From the NCBI GenBank assembly GCA_944392765.1, contig CALXXU010000020.1, positions 1 to 37,373 on the forward strand: a stretch of 37,373 nt of DNA. The letters are read 5' to 3'. The position numbers and the translations under genes are program-made. The notes beneath the pieces were generated by a model that saw only the letters and a program-made list of their open reading frames with translations, was not told the origin of the DNA and did no database searches. Source of the DNA: an uncultured Anaerobiospirillum sp. (GTDB lineage: Bacteria > Pseudomonadota > Gammaproteobacteria > Enterobacterales > Succinivibrionaceae). The first letter of the stretch is position 1. The number at the start of each line of letters is the position of its first letter. This document shows, one piece after another, positions 15,870 to 23,900 of this stretch.

Positions 15870-16715
15870 ATGAAGTCGGTGTCGGTGGGCACTTTTGAGA
15901 TCGGCAATGATTTGCCTTTGACCGTGATTGGCGGTTTGAATGTGTTAGAGGACTACGATTTAGCCGCGCGTACCTGTGAACACTTCCAAGAGGTGTGCGC
16001 CGAGCTTGGTCTTAACTACGTCTTCAAGGCCAGCTTTGATAAGGCTAATCGCTCGAGCCTGCATTCCTTTAGAGGCCCTGGTTTAGAGACCGGTATGAAG
16101 ATCTTCGATCTCATCAAGGCTAACTTCCATGTTCCGGTCATCACCGATGTTCATGAGCCTTTCCAATGTGAGTTGGTGGCTCCACACGTCGATATCTTGC
16201 AGCTGCCAGCATTCTTGGCCCGTCAAACCGATTTGGTGCACGCTATGGCCAAGACCGGTAAGGTCATCAATGTCAAAAAGCCGCAGTTTATGGCCCCAGC
16301 TCAGGTTGCTAACATCATGGAGAAGTTTGCTGAGGGCGGCAATGAGCAGGTCATGATGTGCGAGCGCGGCAGCCAATTTGGCTATGACAATTTGGTGGTC
16401 GATATGCTGGGCTTGGGCGTGATGAAAAAGGTCACGGACAACGCTCCAATCGTCTTTGACGTTACCCACGCCCTGCAATGCCGCACGCCTGATGCCAAGG
16501 CCTCAGGTGGTCGCCGCAACCAATCCTTAGATCTGGCTAAGGCTGGTGTCTCGCAGAGGATTGCTGCGATCTTCTTAGAGTGCCATCCAAATCCAGATGA
16601 GGCTAAGTGCGATGGCCCAAGCGCTCTGCCACTCAATCTGCTCAAGCCATTCTTGACCCAATTGCGCGATCTTGATGCCCTAATTAAGAGCCAAGCTGAA
16701 GTTGTTATTCCTTAA
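15870..16715 (+). CDS. kdsA: 3-deoxy-D-manno-octulosonate 8-phosphate synthase
   Basis: Condenses phosphoenolpyruvate with arabinose 5-phosphate to Kdo-8-phosphate, for the inner core of lipopolysaccharide; it indicates a Gram-negative outer membrane. The 281-residue length matches the family (284 in E. coli). Visible signatures are [12 protein letters not shown], the RGPGL loop, [36 protein letters not shown] and [20 protein letters not shown]. The residue that is Cys in metal-dependent enzymes is Asn here (GGLNVLED), indicating the metal-independent class. AGGAG lies seven bases before the ATG. It is co-transcribed with prmC, as in other gammaproteobacteria. Confidence 0.97.
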   Translation: MKSVSVGTFEIGNDLPLTVIGGLNVLEDYDLAARTCEHFQEVCAELGLNYVFKASFDKANRSSLHSFRGPGLETGMKIFDLIKANFHVPVITDVHEPFQCELVAPHVDILQLPAFLARQTDLVHAMAKTGKVINVKKPQFMAPAQVANIMEKFAEGGNEQVMMCERGSQFGYDNLVVDMLGLGVMKKVTDNAPIVFDVTHALQCRTPDAKASGGRRNQSLDLAKAGVSQRIAAIFLECHPNPDEAKCDGPSALPLNLLKPFLTQLRDLDALIKSQAEVVIP

Positions 16716-17213
16716 GGGGGCAAAGCCAGCTAAAATATGAGATTTAACTTTTGTCCCATAACTGGGAGCAGGAGGCGCTAGCTGGAGGCGCATTGTGTTG
16801 AGCTCGGTGAGTATGCTGAGCTTAGCTTGAGCGCGCTGGGCCAAGCGGCGCGCTGAGGCTGGTAGCAAGAGTGTTTGGCTCTAGCGCGCTGGGGCACAAA
16901 AGCGGTAAAATCAAGTTTTGCCGCTGAAGTTAAATTTCAAGTTAATTGTTTGGAACTAAATGAAAGGTGCTGGGTCTATAGCTAGCGTCTTGAGCTAGAA
17001 GTAGGCTGGTGCAAACGGAAATCGTTTAGGTTTGAGCTAAGTCTCTAGTGCTATCATGGCACTAAAGGCAGAAATTTTGCTTGTTTTTATCTTTTAGTTT
17101 GGCAAAGGCTGTTAACCTCCCAAGGGGTTAACGTGAGCCGTGGTGAGTTGCAGTGAGCTTGTGATAGGCACCGCAGGCTTGCCGCACTTAAAGGAAATTT
17201 TGCGGAGCATTCA
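16716..17213. other. Intergenic region between kdsA and the lipoprotein gene
   Basis: No gene is supported. Two inverted repeats stand out: TAGTGC/GCACTA (17046-17064) and GTTAACC/GGTTAAC (17111-17132). Both lie upstream of the lipoprotein start and could be operators. No clear terminator for kdsA was found. Confidence 0.45.
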
Positions 17214-18230
17214 ATGCTTAGTACTAACAAAACTCTCTTATTATCTTCTTTGTGTGCTGCTCTCATGGTAACGGCCTGCAATGACTCTCAGGCCTCTGCT
17301 GAGTCCAAGAATGCTGCCGCCGCTGCTCCAGCTGCCGCTGCTGCCGCAAGCGATTTAGGGGTTGACTTAGTCACTAGCTCTTCTGATATCAATCAGCGCA
17401 ACCACGTCTGCTTCACCATGGACGTCAACAACGTCAAGTGCGTCTTAGGTGACACCGTAGCCTATGTGCCACAGCCAATCTTAGACGAGAACAAGCCAAC
17501 GGCCGCTAAGGACGATAAGAAGAAGTCTGATAAGAAGAGCGAAGAGGCCGAGAAAGAGGCGCAAGCTCAGGCTCAGTTACTGGCCAACCAGAATGCCTTA
17601 AACGAGGCGCGCTCCTTAGTCTTCGTTGCTAAGTACTGCGATATGGAGCGTCCAGTCGTTTATTCCAAGGAAGGCGTAGCCTGCACCTTTAAGCCACACG
17701 CTCTGTACGACGCCGGTGCCGTAGCTGAGGCCACCCAATATCAGATGAACCTGATGCACTCGGATGAATTCTTCTCTGAGGTAGCTAAGATTCAGGGCGT
17801 TGAGAAGTTCACCGATGCTGCCTTTGGTACTCACGGTGGCTACCGTATCTTCTTAGAGCGTGCTACCAGCCGCGATGGCACCAAGATTGGTGATGGCACC
17901 TCCGCTCGTATCTTGACCAAGCGCATCGACCAAGAGGGCAATGTTTTAGGCTTCTATCATGAGGAGCTCAACTTTGCCAACTTGAACCCACAGATGAAGA
18001 TCTTAACTGCTGGTTTAGTTGCCGGTGATCATGTCAAGTTAATCTTCGACACCAGCCTGCAAAACGAGCAGCCATTATGGCGTACCTCGAGCTTAGAGTT
18101 CGGTCAGCCATATATCTGGGAAGTTCGCGTTCAGTCAGTTGGCCCAGCTGTAGTCCAGGCCCCAGCTCCTGCTCCAGCCCAGCCTGAAGCAGCAGCTCCT
18201 GCCGCTGAAGCTCCAGCTGAGCAAAAGTAA
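17214..18230 (+). CDS. Putative lipoprotein with low-complexity insertions
   Basis: A 338-residue probable lipoprotein of unknown function. The signal peptide ends in LMVTAC, a lipobox with Cys22 as the lipidated residue; Asn follows at +2, not Asp, so outer-membrane sorting is likely. Residues about 34-46 are an Ala/Pro linker. A first small segment holds two cysteines (HVCFTM, VKCVLG); a Lys/Glu/Gln-rich insertion follows (KKSDKKSEEAEKEAQAQAQ), then a more normal domain with YCDMERPVVY and VACTF, and a C-terminal beta-rich part (about 225-310, including LNPQMKILTAGLVAGDHVKL) faintly like an FKBP-type fold. The last 25 residues are Ala/Pro/Glu-rich. The same SDKK motifs occur in the NhaA tail. 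Start context AAATTTTGCGGAGC gives a GGAG sequence. Confidence 0.8.
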   Translation: MLSTNKTLLLSSLCAALMVTACNDSQASAESKNAAAAAPAAAAAASDLGVDLVTSSSDINQRNHVCFTMDVNNVKCVLGDTVAYVPQPILDENKPTAAKDDKKKSDKKSEEAEKEAQAQAQLLANQNALNEARSLVFVAKYCDMERPVVYSKEGVACTFKPHALYDAGAVAEATQYQMNLMHSDEFFSEVAKIQGVEKFTDAAFGTHGGYRIFLERATSRDGTKIGDGTSARILTKRIDQEGNVLGFYHEELNFANLNPQMKILTAGLVAGDHVKLIFDTSLQNEQPLWRTSSLEFGQPYIWEVRVQSVGPAVVQAPAPAPAQPEAAAPAAEAPAEQK

Positions 18231-18270
18231 GGCTGACTAAAGAGCAAAATTAGCCTAACAAGTTTGGCCT

Positions 18271-18320
18271 AAGCCCCGCCTCCAGCAGAAAACCAAGTTA
18301 CTGGGCGCGGGGCTTTGTTT
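18271..18320 (+). terminator. Terminator after the lipoprotein gene
   Basis: AAGCCCCGC (18271-18279) pairs with GCGGGGCTT (18307-18315), followed by TGTTT. The loop is long (27 bases) but the stem is strong. Confidence 0.7.
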
Positions 18321-18653
18321 AACCTGTTTTATGAAATTGAGTAGATAATTAATAATTTGCAACAAAAATCAATCGGGCAAGGCGCCCGCTCTCAGGCCCA
18401 GCCCATGAGCTCTATGGAAGCACGCATTCTACTGGGCAGAATTATTTTGCGGCGTAGCAATAAGGGCTTCATGGCTTTTGCTACAATCGCGGCAGCTACT
18501 AGCTAGGGGGGCGTGCTTGTGAGTGTGTTGTACGTCCTTAGTGGCGGGTTCTTTTTGGGCAGACGCAGGCCGCGAGCTAAGGCCAATCTTGAAGAGGAAA
18601 TGGTGTGCCTCTTGGGATGATGCTCCTGCCTTCACCTCATTTTGGAGTAAAAC
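18321..18653. other. Intergenic region upstream of the AraJ-like gene
   Basis: I see no gene, repeat or clear operator in these 333 bases. An AT-rich stretch at 18335-18370 may hold a promoter. Confidence 0.35.
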
Positions 18654-20246
18654 ATGCTCATCAGAGGATTGATTGCGCTAGCATTTGGCACACTGGGACT
18701 TGGCATTGCCGAGTACGTGGCCATGGGCTTGCTTCCTTACTGGGCCGAGGATTTTAACGTCACCATTGCCCAGTCAGGTCATGCTATTTCCTCCTACGCC
18801 TTAGGCGTGGCCATTGGTGCTTTCTTTATCATCTTACTGCGCACTTTAAAGCTTAAGACCATCTTGCTCATCTTAATCGTGGTGCATATCGTCGGTAATG
18901 TCCTGACGGCCTTTGCCCCGACTTTTGAGACCATGCTGGCCTCGCGCTTTATCGCCGGTTTACCGCATGGCGCCTATTTCGGTGTGGGCTCGATTATCGC
19001 GCAGCGCTTAGCCGCCAAGGGCAAGGGCACTTCGGCCGTGTCGATCATGATCGCCGGTATGACTGTGTCCAATATTTTCGGTGTGCCTTTAGGTACCGCC
19101 CTGGCCCATAGCATGTCGTGGCGTACCATCTTCTACATCGTGATCTGCTGGGGCATCTTGGTCTTGCTCGCTGCTATCTTCTGGATTCGTGATGTCGGTA
19201 AGATCAAGGATACCGGCTTTAAGGGCCAGTTTGCCTTCTTGCGTAACTCCGCGCCTTGGTGGGTGCTGGCGGCCACGATGTTTGGCAACGCCGGTATCTT
19301 CTGCATGCACTCTTACATCAGCCCAATTCTGACCGACTTTGCCGGTATTCCACTGGCCGCAGTTTCGGCAGTAATGGCGGCGATGGGTGTCTGCATGGTG
19401 ATCGCAAACTTAGTCTCGGGTCGTCTGTGTGATCGCTACACCCCAGGCAAGGTTGCCTTCTTCTGCCAGCTCACCGCGATTATCGTGCTCTTAGGTATCT
19501 CGGCATTAGGCAACAACCCATACATTTGCGTGGTCTTAGCCTGTATTGCTGCAGGTTTGCTCTTTGCCATTTCCTCGCCGGAGCAAGTCTCGATCTTACG
19601 CGTGGCTCCAGGTGGCTTACTGTTAGGTGCCTCGATGGTGCAGGCCGCCTTTAACTTAGGTAACGCTATTGGTGCCTATGTGGGTGGTATTCCATTCGAT
19701 CTCAGTCTCAACATCCGTTGGGTCACGGGCTTTGGTGCCATGCTTGCGGTTTTAGGTACTATCTCGCTTTATATCTACTACAAGCGTCATGAGCACCTGT
19801 TCAAGGACCCAACCGAGGCCGACGAAGAGGTCAATCAAGACGCGATGGCGCAATCGGCCTCCTTTGCACAGCCAAGCCCTGCATATGGCATGACCGACGA
19901 GCTCATGTATGAGTACCACATGAAGAAGGCAGCCGAATATGCGGCGAAGATTGCGGCAGCTAAAGCCCAGCACATTGCAGCTCAGGCTGAGGTGCAAGCC
20001 TTAGAGGCCCAGCACGAAGCGGCAGAAGCCACCAAGGTTGCGCAAAGCGCCGCTCAAGAGGCCGCCGAGTTAGCCCAAAAGGCGACTGCCGCCGGTGCGA
20101 CCCCAGAGGATGAGGCGCAGGCTCTAGCTGAGGTCACCGCCCAGCAAGCGGAAAAAGCCCAGGCTGAAGCGGCCCCAGCAGATGAGACTCAGAGCGCAGT
20201 GGTCAAGGCTGATGAGCCTCAGGCCGATGCGCCTAAAGCTGATTAG
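18654..20246 (+). CDS. araJ: AraJ-like MFS exporter with Ala-rich C-terminal tail
   Basis: An inner-membrane transporter of the DHA1-type MFS group. Residues 1-385 follow E. coli AraJ (394 residues) closely: FGTLGLGIAEYVAMGLLPYW, SSYALGVAIGA, ASRFIAGLPHGAYFGVGSII, GMTVSNIFGVPLGTALAHSM, ATMFGNAGIFCMHSY, SGRLCDRYTPGKVAFF and QAAFNLGNAIGAYVGG. The physiological substrate is unknown; AraJ is usually described as a sugar or arabinoside exporter. After the last helix comes a tail of about 145 residues rich in Ala, Glu, Gln and Lys, predicted helical and cytoplasmic. The TAG stop at 20244 is followed in frame by 13 further codons of the same composition (TKAEASKNDEAKA) before TAA at 20286, suggesting a recent nonsense mutation. 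GGAG precedes the ATG. Confidence 0.88.
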   Translation: MLIRGLIALAFGTLGLGIAEYVAMGLLPYWAEDFNVTIAQSGHAISSYALGVAIGAFFIILLRTLKLKTILLILIVVHIVGNVLTAFAPTFETMLASRFIAGLPHGAYFGVGSIIAQRLAAKGKGTSAVSIMIAGMTVSNIFGVPLGTALAHSMSWRTIFYIVICWGILVLLAAIFWIRDVGKIKDTGFKGQFAFLRNSAPWWVLAATMFGNAGIFCMHSYISPILTDFAGIPLAAVSAVMAAMGVCMVIANLVSGRLCDRYTPGKVAFFCQLTAIIVLLGISALGNNPYICVVLACIAAGLLFAISSPEQVSILRVAPGGLLLGASMVQAAFNLGNAIGAYVGGIPFDLSLNIRWVTGFGAMLAVLGTISLYIYYKRHEHLFKDPTEADEEVNQDAMAQSASFAQPSPAYGMTDELMYEYHMKKAAEYAAKIAAAKAQHIAAQAEVQALEAQHEAAEATKVAQSAAQEAAELAQKATAAGATPEDEAQALAEVTAQQAEKAQAEAAPADETQSAVVKADEPQADAPKAD

Positions 20247-20310
20247 ACCAAGGCCGAAGCCTCCAAAAACGATGAAGCCAAGGCTTAAGCCTTAATCTGC
20301 TTCAAGCTAG

Positions 20311-20345
20311 AAAGCCACAGCTGACCAAGTTAGCCGTGGCTTTTT
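20311..20345 (+). terminator. Rho-independent terminator after the AraJ-like gene
   Basis: AAGCCAC (20312-20318) pairs with GTGGCTT (20336-20342), followed by further T; the preceding A-run makes it partly symmetrical. Confidence 0.75.
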
Positions 20346-20410
20346 CGTGCTTACTGCAAGCAGTGACAGGGAGTGATTGTGAAGTAAGTTGAATTTGAAG
20401 CCTCCCAAAA

Positions 20411-20440
20411 TTGAGATGACCTTGACATGGGTGCTATGAT
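20411..20440 (+). promoter_or_regulatory. Sigma-70-type promoter of the restriction-modification gene
   Basis: -35 TTGAGA (20411-20416) and -10 TATGAT (20435-20440) are 18 bases apart, with a TGC immediately before the -10 acting like an extended element. Transcription would begin about 80 bases before the ATG at 20530. Confidence 0.5.
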
Positions 20441-20529
20441 TTTTAGCCAATTAGACAATTGCTAGTCTGGGATGTTGTTTGCTTAGAAACTCTTAAACCA
20501 GGCTACATGACTTGGTTTGAGGATGGATC

Positions 20530-20958
20530 ATGATCAGCAACAACAACGTAACTCCTGCTGCGGCGGACATGGCAGCAATAAGCGCAGCAGCTGCCAGCTC
20601 AGATTTATTTGTGACCCAACTAGGTGTCGAGGCCGATGGGGCCACTCAAATCCATGCCTTTGAAGAAATCCTAAAGCGTTTTGAGCAAAACACGCTTACT
20701 GAGCGCGATAAGGGCACAGCCTTTGAGTTGTTGGTGCTGGAGGTTCTGAGCAAAACTCAGCCTTGGTGTGATAAGTTTGTAAAAGTTCAGACTTATGCTG
20801 ATTGGGCCAAAGAGCATAAGAACTTAAGCGGTAATGATGCGCGTGACACGGGCATTGATTTGGTTGCAACCAACCGCGTGATTCCAGAGATTGATGGTCA
20901 AGAATATGGTCTAAATAATAATCCTTCTAGGGGGGGGGGTGGGCAGAAAATAAATTAG
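20530..20958 (+). CDS. Type ISP-like restriction-modification enzyme, N-terminal nuclease fragment (phase OFF)
   Basis: In this copy the frame starting at 20530 ends after 142 residues. It encodes the first half of an Mrr-like PD-(D/E)XK nuclease domain: a helical part (KGTAFELLVLEVLSKTQPW), then DARDTGIDLVATN with the probable metal-binding Asp110. Translation then enters a ten-G tract (20930-20939), reads GGGGQKIN and stops at 20956. The second half of the active site, AIQCKFFG (Gln151 and Lys153 of the restored protein), lies just downstream in another frame. With 11 (or 8) G the two frames join into a protein of about 1807 residues. As it stands this fragment should be inactive. GAGGATGG gives a usable ribosome-binding sequence before the ATG. 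Confidence 0.85.
   Translation: MISNNNVTPAAADMAAISAAAASSDLFVTQLGVEADGATQIHAFEEILKRFEQNTLTERDKGTAFELLVLEVLSKTQPWCDKFVKVQTYADWAKEHKNLSGNDARDTGIDLVATNRVIPEIDGQEYGLNNNPSRGGGGQKIN
20930..20939 (+). repeat. Ten-G homopolymer: predicted phase-variation switch
   Basis: A run of exactly ten G, followed by T and GGG, lies inside the coding sequence of the restriction-modification enzyme. The upstream frame (start 20530) and the downstream frame (open from 20931 to 25952) differ by one base. Insertion of one G, or loss of two, fuses them. Such G runs slip during replication and are classic contingency-locus switches. A sequencing or assembly error in the run is the main alternative. Confidence 0.85.
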
Positions 20959-23900
20959 ACGCATCATTTACAGCTATTCAATGTAAGTTCTTTGGTCGAG
21001 AGCAGTACATCCCCAAGGGTCAAGTTGATTCCTTTGCCAATGCATCTGACCGCACCTACTTTACTGGCCGTATCTTCGTTTACACAGGTCAATTATCTGA
21101 GCATGCTGAGCATGAGCTGACTCAGGATCGTAAGGTCCCGATTAAATCCATTTGTTACTCACAGCTGGCTGAAGCTAATCTTGATTGGGTCGGCTATCTT
21201 AAGACCGGTAAGCTGGTTGTAACCCGCCGTATTCTTAAGGATTATCAGCTAGAGGCCCTTGAAAACGTTGTCGAAGGCTTTAAGCATCATCCACGTGGCA
21301 AGCTCATCATGGCTTGTGGTACTGGCAAGACCTTTACTTCGCTCAAGATTGCCGAACGCCAAACCGGAAACAATGGCTTTGTCCTGTTCTTAGTGCCTTC
21401 TCTTGCTCTACTATCGCAAACTCTCCTGGATTGGAAGCGTCAAGCCAGTGCGCCGATGAGCGCCTTTGCCGTGTGCTCTGATAGCAAGGTCGGCAAGTCT
21501 GGTGATGAAAACGACTTTGCCAGCTACCTGCGTCCATCTGAGCTTAATTTCCCGGCTACCACGGATGCTAAAAGTTTGGCCGCCGAGGTACTCAAGGATA
21601 CCTTACGTAAAGCGCAAGGGCTAGTGCCTGAAAACGGCATGACGGTTGTGTTCTCGACCTATCAATCTCTAGACGTTATTCATCAGGCTCAAACCGACTT
21701 TAAGCTACCTGCTTTTGATTTAATCATTTGCGACGAAGCCCACCGCACGGCCGGAGGTTACTTGGTCGCTGACCGCAAAGATATCAAGCAAACGGCAGCC
21801 CAAATGCCTATGACCCAGCAGCTTGATGCGCAGATTGGTGGTACTGAGCAAGCTTCGACTTCGACAGCTGGTGATACAGAGAGCAAGACTAAGGCACGCA
21901 AACCACGGCAGCGTCGAGGTGCTGCAAGCGATGTTGATGATGAGTCGCTCTTCACTCGCATTCATGATGATGGCTATATCAAAGGTCTAAAGCGCCTCTA
22001 CATGACAGCCACTCCTAAGATTTATGGAGAGGTAGCTAAGCAACAGGAAACCCAAGGCGATGCCATTTTGTATTCGATGGATGATGAGGCGGTCTTTGGG
22101 CCAGTGCTTCACTCTTTCAACTTCAATTTGGCGGTAGATAAGAAATGTTTGGTCGATTATAAGGTCATCATCTTAGCCACCGATAAGTCGCTGTTGCCAC
22201 AAGAGACTGATTTAATCAACTTCTCGCAATTTCATGCGGCCAAGGTAGTAGGTACCTGGAAAGCGTTAAACAAGTTCAGCTTTGACTTGAATAAGGGCGA
22301 CGATACCCAGCCGATGCGCCGTGCGGTGGGCTTTGCTCAAGTCATTGATTCCAAAAGTAAGTACGACAAGGTGGGCTCAAAGCAATTCACCCAGTACTTC
22401 CAAGAAGTCATTGAGGGTTATCGCGATCACTTGGCTGAGGTGCGCGATACCAACGGTCGTGCTACGGAGGAGTTGGCTTATGTCAATGAGCACAATTTAG
22501 TCTGCGATTGCCGTCATATTGATGGCTCTATGAATGCGGTGGAAAAGGGCGAACGACTTGATTGGCTGCGCGCTGACCCAGAGGACAATCACTGCAAGAT
22601 CCTATTTAACGTGCGCTGCTTAAGTGAAGGTGTGGATGTTCCGTCACTTGATGCCGTGATTTTCCTAAGCCCACGTAAGTCGCAGGTAGAGGTCGTCCAA
22701 ACGGTGGGGCGAGTCATGCGCACGGCTCCGGGCAAGACGCGCGGTTACGTAATTATCCCTATTGTCACTGACAATTTGGAGCATCCTGAGACTATCTTCG
22801 ATCAGAATAAAGACTTTGATGTGGTATGGCAGGTACTCAAGGCCCTTAAGTCCATCAACCCTGATTGTGTCTTTGTCGATGGTCGCACTGGTAAGTTAGA
22901 TGGCCGTATAGAGATCATCTGTAAGTACAATGATCCACTCACATCCAAGTCGACCAATGGCACTACTGAGCAGCGCAATCGTAAGCACAAAGATGATAAG
23001 GGCCAAGGTGGCGATGACGATAAGTCTGGTCATCAAGGAGGCTTAGGGCTTGATGATCATATCTCCACTGTGGAAGAGGCCATTAAATCGGTCATTGTCA
23101 AGAAGATTGGTAATCGCAAGGAGTGGCAAGACTGGGCTGAGGATGTAGCAGGCATTTGTACCGATCAGATCAACGCTATCAAGCATATTCTTGATGGTAA
23201 TAGCGATCCTGAGCTCAAGGCCAAGTTTGGGCAGTTCTGTCACGACATTAATGTCTCGATGAGTCAGCACTTCACTGATGAGCAGGTCATTGAGATGTTG
23301 GCGCAGCATATCGTGATCAAGCCGGTACTGGACGAGCTCTTCCCTCAATATGACTTTACCAAGCTCAATCCTATTGCTCGTGCTTTGACCAACATGGTTG
23401 AGGTGTTGGACGCAGAGGGACTAAGCACAACCACGGAGCAGCTTAGTGCGTTCTATGATAGCGTTAAGACGCGTATGCAGAATGTTACTACGGTGCAAGA
23501 TCGCCAAAAGGTAATCGTGGATCTGTTTGACCGCTTCTTCAAGGTGGCATTCCCAAAGCAACAAGATAAGCTGGGCATCGTTTACACCCCGGTTGAGGTG
23601 GTGGACTTTATTAACCACTCGGTCAACGATATCATTCAAAGTGAGTTCAGTTTGCACTTAGGAAGCCCTGATGTACATATCCTTGAGCCTTTTACGGGTA
23701 CTGGCACCTTCCTCACTCGCATGATGCAGAGCCCTGATCTGATCTCATTGCAGGAGTTGCCCCACAAGTACCATGGCGAGTTAAATCGCTTGAGTAATCT
23801 CCCTAAGGTCAGTGGTGAGGCAGACAACAAGCAGAAGCAGGATGTAAGAAGTGAGCTGCATGGCTTTGAGATCTTGCCGCTGGCCTATTACGTTGCTTCG

